Shown: positions 33,273 through 37,923 of the stretch, piece after piece | Layout: every line of letters starts with the position of its first letter | How positions within the stretch are numbered: position 1 is the first letter of the stretch | DNA from: an uncultured Caryophanales bacterium | Lineage (GTDB): Bacteria > Bacillota_I > Bacilli_A > RF39 > UBA660 | Assembly: GCA_946623125.1 (NCBI GenBank) | Contig: CAMOQR010000013.1 | Span: 1-37,923 of the forward strand | Reading direction: 5' to 3' | DNA: 37,923 nucleotides | The notes under the pieces: model-generated | Told to the model about the DNA's origin: nothing | The model's input: the letters and a program-made list of their open reading frames with translations, nothing else | Database searches by the model: none | Program-made: the position numbers and the translations under genes

Positions 33273-34605
33273 ATTGTCTCATTTCCTTCTTTACTAATTC
33301 ATTATATTCATCTGGTATAAAGTTTTCTTCATTATATTTTAAAATACTATCTTCCAATATTTCTATTGAAAAATGATTCTTATAATAATCCAGTAAGTAA
33401 CCTTGCTCCCCTTTTTTTATTGCTTGGCAGACTGCTAGTCGTGCTTCTTCGTATGTTCCTACACATTCAAAAGGTTTTTCTTTAGAATGTCCCGTTGTTT
33501 CTAAGAACATAGGTAGTAAGTCTTTTCTTTCATATAAATCTTCTCCAAATATTTTGATTCGTTCTTCTTTTGATAGAAAAGGACTTAAAATAATGTAGAT
33601 AAATAAGCATTTCGGACAATTACAACACCATTTCCATTCTTTCTCTTTACTTCCTAAATTACAACTTTTAAATACTTCATGATACTTTTTATAATGGGAA
33701 AATAGTTTTGCAATATTATATTCTGATAAACCTCTTAATAGGCTGAAATACTCAATATCTAAGTTCATTGTATATTTCATATATTCACGGAAATCTTTTT
33801 CAAATTCATATGTTTTTGAATATTGATGATTAATATTTGTACCAATAACCGTTGCTTGATTTGCACTTGATTCATTTGATAATACAATATTCCTTTTTCC
33901 TTCTAGATAGGCACATAAGTATGAGATAACAGCAATTAATGAAGATAACGGAGTGTGTCCGTTTAGAAATCCTTGTTTGTTTAATTCTATAATTCCTGGA
34001 TCCAGCTTTCTTGTTACCTCTACTCTTTTATTAGATTGATATCCTGCATATTCTGCACATTTTATAGAAGGAGTTTTTGCATTTATAATAAGCACTTCAT
34101 TATCTTCATTTTTTAAAATTTCTAAAGATACGCAAGAGTCTTTTCCTCCTCCAACACAGATTAAATTTCCATTTCCATGATATTGTATTTTTGGAAGAGT
34201 TGTTTTTTCATGTTCACATATAATATTAAACAATTCATCTTCTGTTGTTTTAATATGATTTCGATACAAGAATTCTCCTAGTCCATTATAATATAATTTT
34301 TTTAGAAATTTTATTTGTTTTTCATCTATATATCCTGCTTGAATTCTAATGGTAGGTGAACAAGTACTTTTTACATAACTAATTAATTCAATTAATCCAA
34401 TTTGAAATAGAAATGTCTCTAAATATTCTTTTTGAATATTATTTTTATTTTTTATTGGAATCTTTAATTCTGGATTAAATTCTTTTAAATTTGGTATTTC
34501 AAAATGATAAATAATATCTATTTCATCTGTTATTTTATAATCATAACTTTTATAGAGAAATTCTGGATATTGTTCTCTGTATTGTCTAAATTTATTTTCT
34601 TCCAT
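33265..34605 (-). CDS. murL: MurL-like UDP-MurNAc-L-Ala-L-Glu epimerase
   Basis: The 446-residue protein has a PP-loop-like ATP motif, VGGGKDSCVS, at 151-160, ESSAN at 245-249 and a cysteine cluster CCNCPKC at 327-333. It ends in a region with LLPMFLETTGHSKEKPFECVGT. These features and the length match MurL, which in Xanthomonas oryzae converts the terminal L-Glu of UDP-MurNAc-L-Ala-L-Glu to D-Glu using ATP and Mg. MurL works with a MurD homologue that attaches L-Glu, and here a murD gene overlaps it by 8 bp. Assignment is from memory of the family and should be tested by alignment. It starts 12 bp after the HExxH gene. Confidence 0.8.
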   Translation of the reverse strand: MEENKFRQYREQYPEFLYKSYDYKITDEIDIIYHFEIPNLKEFNPELKIPIKNKNNIQKEYLETFLFQIGLIELISYVKSTCSPTIRIQAGYIDEKQIKFLKKLYYNGLGEFLYRNHIKTTEDELFNIICEHEKTTLPKIQYHGNGNLICVGGGKDSCVSLEILKNEDNEVLIINAKTPSIKCAEYAGYQSNKRVEVTRKLDPGIIELNKQGFLNGHTPLSSLIAVISYLCAYLEGKRNIVLSNESSANQATVIGTNINHQYSKTYEFEKDFREYMKYTMNLDIEYFSLLRGLSEYNIAKLFSHYKKYHEVFKSCNLGSKEKEWKWCCNCPKCLFIYIILSPFLSKEERIKIFGEDLYERKDLLPMFLETTGHSKEKPFECVGTYEEARLAVCQAIKKGEQGYLLDYYKNHFSIEILEDSILKYNEENFIPDEYNELVKKEMRQYD

Positions 34606-34617
34606 TTTAATATCTCC

Positions 34618-35520
34618 TTATCTTACATTTACATTTTGATTAAATGAATCAACAATTCTTAATATATCTTTTGAGGTATCTCTAATTTTATTTAGAGTAA
34701 AACCTTTTAATAATTTTCTATTTGCATATTCTAATTCTAATTCATAGATTTTTTGTAGTAAACTGATTAGTTTTTTATAGGATCCTTCTTCTCCTGTTAT
34801 ATCATCAAACCATTTATTGATATCATAGATTTCTCCATTAATTCTTAAATTTGCCAGTGTATTAATAAAGGTTCTATTTTCTAAGATTTGTTTGCACACA
34901 TAACTTTCTAAATAATATGAATTTGAATTATATTTATGACTTGTTTCTTGATTGATTGCTCTTATGGTATTACTAATTTCAGGATTGGTGTCATCAAATG
35001 CTTTTATAATGTTTATAACATCTTCTGTTTGTTTTGTATTAATTATTTCTTCTAGCAAATAAGAAGATGCTTTTTTTATAAATTTTAAATCTTCTTTTTG
35101 ATAGATTCTATAGGTTAATCCTGTTCTTAAATAAATATATTTTTTTGTTACTTTTATTTCATTTTTATAGGAATTTACTGCATGATTAAATTCATGCACT
35201 AAATTATCAATTAAATCTACAAGATTGGTTTCTTTATAGTTTTGTAATACCATATATTTTTTTGTTTTATACTCTTCCCCTATTTTTATAATTTTAGATG
35301 AATAAAATGCTTTTACGTGCTTATCTTTTTCATTGCTAATCATAATTTGTATTTCTTTGAATGTATCTTTTATTAGATTTTCTTTTGATATTCCATATTT
35401 GATAATAAATGCTGGAATAATGATATATAGTAAATGTCTAATGTTATTATCATATTGATAGGTATTGCATATTTCATCAATAAATTTTTTTTCTCTTTGA
35501 ATGATTAAATTAGAATCCAT
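34618..35520 (-). CDS. HExxH-motif protein, possible metallopeptidase
   Basis: I choose the ATG at 35520. A GTG in frame at 35529 lies within the AGGTG ribosome binding site that serves the ATG. The 300-residue protein is unrecognised except for a zincin motif, NLVHEFNHAVNSY (His109, Glu110, His113), with a possible third ligand at Glu157 or Glu158 in SSYLLEEIINTKQTED. There is no signal peptide, so it acts in the cytoplasm if at all. The C-terminal half is helical and rich in Asn, Lys and Ile. It lies between yolD-like and murL-like genes with short gaps. A TATAAT 19 bp before the start may give it its own promoter. Confidence 0.65.
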   Translation of the reverse strand: MDSNLIIQREKKFIDEICNTYQYDNNIRHLLYIIIPAFIIKYGISKENLIKDTFKEIQIMISNEKDKHVKAFYSSKIIKIGEEYKTKKYMVLQNYKETNLVDLIDNLVHEFNHAVNSYKNEIKVTKKYIYLRTGLTYRIYQKEDLKFIKKASSYLLEEIINTKQTEDVINIIKAFDDTNPEISNTIRAINQETSHKYNSNSYYLESYVCKQILENRTFINTLANLRINGEIYDINKWFDDITGEEGSYKKLISLLQKIYELELEYANRKLLKGFTLNKIRDTSKDILRIVDSFNQNVNVR

Positions 35521-35537
35521 TGATATCACCTATTTTT

Positions 35538-35566
35538 ATTATAGCAAATTCTCGTTATTTGATAAA
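35538..35566 (-). promoter_or_regulatory. Possible internal promoter before the HExxH-murL-murD genes
   Basis: On the minus strand TATAAT (35538-35543) lies 17 bp after a poor TTTATC -35 (35561-35566), within the end of the yolD-like gene. It could let the wall genes be expressed without SOS induction. Confidence 0.45.
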
Positions 35567-35997
35567 TCAATTCTCTCAATATTTACAATATCTTTAATTG
35601 GAATTTGTATCTTATCTTGTATTTCTATTATTTTTTTATAGGTGTCTATTTTCTTTAGCGTTCCTGTTATTTCTTGATAAGTTCCTCCTGTTTTTTTCTG
35701 ATCTTTTAAAAAGTATGTCACTTTTATGGTGGCTTTTTTTGATGGTTCTAATTCGTTTAGGATTTGATCAAGTCTTTCTAATGATTCTTCTGTTAATGTT
35801 ATCTCTTTTCTAGTGATTCTTTCTGTTTCTTTTATTTCATCCGAAAAACCTGTTAAAGCAGCAAATGGGGAAAATTGTGCTGCTCGTGCTTCCATTGGTT
35901 GTCTTGGATGACGTTTTGATGTTGGATGAGGAAGATTTATAATATCTTCATAAGGATTTTTATTCTTTATGTCCTCCAATTTGTTGATTTCTTTCAA
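35539..35997 (-). CDS. YolD-like protein
   Basis: The 152-residue protein has the YolD signature RQPMEARAAQFSPFAALTGFSDEIKETER near residues 32-60, then a C-terminal beta region (GTYQEITGTLKKIDTYKKIIEIQD). YolD-like proteins are routinely encoded beside Y-family polymerases of the UvrX type in Firmicutes and may be polymerase partners or controllers, somewhat as UmuD is. The start is TTG (35995-35997) with GGAGG 8 nt away, both inside the last codons of the polymerase gene, giving a 38-bp overlap in a different frame. Confidence 0.85.
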   Translation of the reverse strand: MKEINKLEDIKNKNPYEDIINLPHPTSKRHPRQPMEARAAQFSPFAALTGFSDEIKETERITRKEITLTEESLERLDQILNELEPSKKATIKVTYFLKDQKKTGGTYQEITGTLKKIDTYKKIIEIQDKIQIPIKDIVNIERIDLSNNENLL

Positions 35998-37426
35998 TCA
36001 TGGTTCCTCCTTCCTCTAAGTTCATTCCTTTTACAATTGCGTTTTTTCCGTATTTGTCTTTTATCTGAAGTAATACTTGTTGAAGTTCTTGTTCACTTTG
36101 TTCTTTTTGTTGTTGTTTTTCTTTTTCTTCATAGTCTGTAAATAATTCAAGTTGTTCTATCTTATTCGTTTCACTTCCTACTCTTTCCACATTTCCAGCT
36201 GTTATATTAATTCTTCTTGTTGTTAATTCTTTATTGATAATATTATCAAATAATTTTAATGTTTTTTCTAATAATATTTTAGATGATGAGGTTTTTTCTT
36301 TTAATCTTATGGTTCCATGAGCATGCTTTGGCACTTTTCTTCCATAGTGATCAATCATCATTTCACCATGATAGTTTTTTTCATTTTCTTTGTCATATCC
36401 AATATTTAATACAATTTGATCCGTCCATAATTTTTTTCTTGCCAAATCTAGAGCAAGAGAATCTGTCATTTCCTTTACGATTAGCCTCGTATGTTCATAG
36501 TCATATGGTTTATGAAGTACTTGTCCTGTTGAAATACTGTTCACTTTTGGTTTATATTTTTTTACATCACTTAATGTACAGGGTTCCCATCCCCAGGCAT
36601 GATCAATTAAAAATTCTGCATTAATTCCAAATAATTTATATAATAACTCTTCATCATCTAGGGACTTTCTTGCAACATCTCCCATAGTATACATATTATA
36701 TTCCGCTAATTTTTTGGCAATTCCCGGCCCCACTCTCCAAAATGAGGTAATTGGTTTATGATTCCATAATAGTTTTTTATAATAAGTCTCATCTAATCCT
36801 GCAATTCTTACTCCATATTCATTTGGCTCCATGTGTTTTGCAACGATATCCATAGCAATTTTTGCAAGATATAAATTTGTTCCAATTCCCCCGGTTGCTG
36901 TAATTCCTGTTTCTAAATAAACATCTTGTATCATTTTTGTAATTAATTCTCTAGGTGACATTTTATATGTTTTTAAATAATGAGTAATATCACAAAATAC
37001 TTCATCTATGGAATAAGAAAAAATATCTTCTGGTGCAATATATCTTAAATATATATTATAGATTTTTGAAGAATAGTTCATATAATATTTCATTCTAGGT
37101 GGAGCAATAATAAAATCTAATTCTTTTGAGATATCTTGATCTAATTCTTCTTCTAAAAAGCTTTTTCCACTAAACTTTTTATTATGATTATTTTTCTTTC
37201 TTTCTTGATTGATTTCTTTTACTTTTTGAATCACTTCAAAGAGTCTTGCTCTCCCCGGTATTCCATATTTTTTTAGAGATGGAGATACCGCCAGACAAAT
37301 TGTTTTTTCTGTTCTACTACTATCTGCTACTACTAGGTTTGTTTTTAAAGGGTCAAGCCCTCTTTCTTTGCATTCTACAGATGCATAAAAACTTTTTAAA
37401 TCAATACAGATATATACTTTTTCCAT
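35960..37426 (-). CDS. Y-family translesion DNA polymerase (UmuC/UvrX type)
   Basis: The 488-residue polymerase has the IMS-family catalytic motifs: CIDLKSFYASVE with Asp9 and steric-gate Tyr14, SIDEVFCDI with Asp141 and Glu142, then TGGIGTNLYLAKIAMDIVAK and a GIAKKLAEYNMYTMGDVAR helix-hairpin-helix. A little-finger domain follows (KEMTDSLALDLARKKL). A Gln-rich tail (KEKQQQKEQSEQELQQ) could be a clamp-binding or flexible segment. It copies past DNA lesions at the cost of accuracy. The promoter contains a LexA-like box (37458-37471). The ribosome binding site is AGAGGTGAAG. It begins the run polymerase-yolD-HExxH-murL-murD. Confidence 0.92.
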   Translation of the reverse strand: MEKVYICIDLKSFYASVECKERGLDPLKTNLVVADSSRTEKTICLAVSPSLKKYGIPGRARLFEVIQKVKEINQERKKNNHNKKFSGKSFLEEELDQDISKELDFIIAPPRMKYYMNYSSKIYNIYLRYIAPEDIFSYSIDEVFCDITHYLKTYKMSPRELITKMIQDVYLETGITATGGIGTNLYLAKIAMDIVAKHMEPNEYGVRIAGLDETYYKKLLWNHKPITSFWRVGPGIAKKLAEYNMYTMGDVARKSLDDEELLYKLFGINAEFLIDHAWGWEPCTLSDVKKYKPKVNSISTGQVLHKPYDYEHTRLIVKEMTDSLALDLARKKLWTDQIVLNIGYDKENEKNYHGEMMIDHYGRKVPKHAHGTIRLKEKTSSSKILLEKTLKLFDNIINKELTTRRINITAGNVERVGSETNKIEQLELFTDYEEKEKQQQKEQSEQELQQVLLQIKDKYGKNAIVKGMNLEEGGTMIERNQQIGGHKE

Positions 37427-37446
37427 GCATCTTCACCTCTTTATTT

Positions 37447-37475
37447 ATTATAGCATTCAAACATTTGTTTGTGAA
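37447..37475 (-). promoter_or_regulatory. Promoter of the Y-family polymerase operon
   Basis: On the minus strand TTCACA (37470-37475) and TATAAT (37447-37452) are 17 bp apart, and the spacer holds the LexA-like palindrome. Confidence 0.8.
37458..37471. promoter_or_regulatory. LexA/DinR-like SOS box
   Basis: The sequence CAAACATTTGTTTG is a perfect palindrome of the form CAAAC-N4-GTTTG. The Gram-positive LexA consensus is CGAAC-N4-GTTCG, so spacing and symmetry match with one symmetrical change in each arm. It lies between the -35 and -10 of a damage-tolerance polymerase, the expected place for repression. Confidence 0.65.
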
Positions 37476-37480
37476 TAAGA

Positions 37481-37509
37481 AAATTAAAAAACTAGATTCC
37501 TCTAGTTTT
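37481..37509 (-). terminator. Terminator after fructose-bisphosphate aldolase
   Basis: The 9-bp stem AAAACTAGA/TCTAGTTTT (37488-37496 and 37501-37509) with a GGAA loop is followed on the minus strand by TTAATTTTC. It starts at the aldolase stop codon. Confidence 0.8.
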
Positions 37510-37923
37510 AAATAGATGCATCATATATCTCATCAATTGCTTGTTTTAGGGCTGAATTAAACTCATCTTCTGTTTGATATGCATATACGTTTTGTAGAAG
37601 AGCTCTTGAAAAGGATGCAATCATTTTATTGTTTTTCTTTAATAGTTCACATGCTTTATCTGTTGTATATCCTCCTGATAAGGCAACTATTCTTACCACA
37701 CATTCATATTCATATAAATCTTCATATAAGTTTTCTTTTGTTGGTATTGTAAATTTAAACATAATTAAATCTTCTTTGTTCCAAGTATCTAACTTGTTTT
37801 TTATTTCTTCTTTTAAAATCGTTTCTGCTTCTTCTTTATCTGTAATATTTATATCTACTTCTGGTTCTATAATAGGAACTAATCCATTATCACAAATTAC
37901 TTTTGCAAAAGCAAATTGTTGAT
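37508..37923 (-). CDS. fda: Class I fructose-bisphosphate aldolase, C-terminal part (5' end outside window)
   Basis: Reading the minus strand from the right edge gives QQFAFAKVICDNGLVPIIEP and on through MFKFTIPTKENLYE, VRIVALSGGYTTDKACELL, IASFSRALLQNVYAYQTEDE to DEIYDASI. This is the C-terminal part, about 137 residues, of the class I aldolase of the Staphylococcus type. The enzyme splits fructose 1,6-bisphosphate in glycolysis. IIEPE holds a catalytic Glu, and the Lys of FKFTIP is the Schiff-base residue by family comparison. The visible ATG at 37762 is internal, not the start. A terminator follows the stop. Confidence 0.93.
   Translation of the reverse strand, partial: QQFAFAKVICDNGLVPIIEPEVDINITDKEEAETILKEEIKNKLDTWNKEDLIMFKFTIPTKENLYEDLYEYECVVRIVALSGGYTTDKACELLKKNNKMIASFSRALLQNVYAYQTEDEFNSALKQAIDEIYDASI

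Noticed and set aside
35521-35529. GTG start for the HExxH protein
   Set aside because: The GTG is part of the AGGTG ribosome binding site for the ATG at 35520.
37508-37762. An 84-residue stand-alone protein starting at 37762
   Set aside because: The frame stays open to the window edge and encodes conserved aldolase sequence upstream of that ATG.
1-37923. CRISPR array, insertion sequence, prophage or rRNA
   Set aside because: No spaced repeats, transposase, integrase, phage structural gene or rRNA sequence was seen on either strand.

Overview
The window is about 38 kb of very AT-rich, gene-dense bacterial chromosome. It looks like an uncultured, gut-type low-GC Firmicute, probably a walled relative of the Mollicutes such as an RF39- or Erysipelotrichia-like Bacilli lineage. 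The evidence is strong Shine-Dalgarno sites, sigma-A promoters, an L27 with a Firmicute-type N-terminal extension beside its protease Prp, an L21 leader, CpsB/C/D tyrosine phosphoregulators, and cell-wall genes. The genetic code appears standard, since TGA is used as a stop (for example at the arcB/arcC overlap). Taxonomy is inferred; no rRNA is present. Nearly all genes are on the minus strand. The plus-strand exceptions are at 6977, 13349, 14007 and 29777.

Layout, left to right. 1-0.84 kb: rplU-prp-rpmA with promoter and L21 leader. 0.86-3.07 kb: a self-contained cpsC-cpsD-cpsB cassette. 3.06-4.95 kb: gltX and tRNA-Gln(CTG). 4.97-7.9 kb: a surface transglutaminase-like/LRR protein coupled to a DUF1292-like protein, and a divergent zinc-ribbon membrane protein. 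7.9-10.1 kb: DUF1848, MntP and a Pr6Pr-like membrane protein. 10.1-14.8 kb: an FtsX/MacB-type ABC exporter, its divergent TetR regulator and a lipoprotein. 14.8-16.9 kb: an amino-acid ABC importer whose binding protein and permease are fused. 16.97-21.7 kb: an arginine deiminase operon (arcA-arcB-arcC) in which carbamate kinase is fused in frame to a YfcC/ArcD-like permease. 21.7-26.6 kb: a LysE-type exporter, CsaA, a Mn-type CDF transporter, a cyclophilin-like lipoprotein, a RdgB/Ham1 pyrophosphatase, a short WYL regulator and an unknown protein. 26.7-29.7 kb: an XRE-DUF4825 membrane regulator, an SDR oxidoreductase, a lipoprotein and tRNA-Met. 29.8-31.9 kb: a small unknown protein and a ClpX-like unfoldase. 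31.9-37.5 kb: a closely packed run of Y-family polymerase, YolD-like protein, HExxH protein, MurL-like and MurD genes behind a promoter carrying a LexA-like box. 37.5 kb to the end: the C-terminal part of class I fructose-bisphosphate aldolase.

Functional links. Arginine is probably imported, deiminated, converted to ornithine and carbamoyl phosphate, and used for ATP, with ornithine exchange through the fused permease. MurD and MurL together suggest that the D-glutamate of peptidoglycan is made by ligating L-Glu and then epimerising it, rather than by a racemase. The most interesting items are the MurL-MurD pair and its placement behind an SOS-type polymerase, the ArcC-permease fusion with an internal ribosome binding site, and the ClpX-like ATPase with a new N-terminal region. 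I saw no CRISPR array, insertion sequence or prophage. No stretch above 300 bases lacks a gene.
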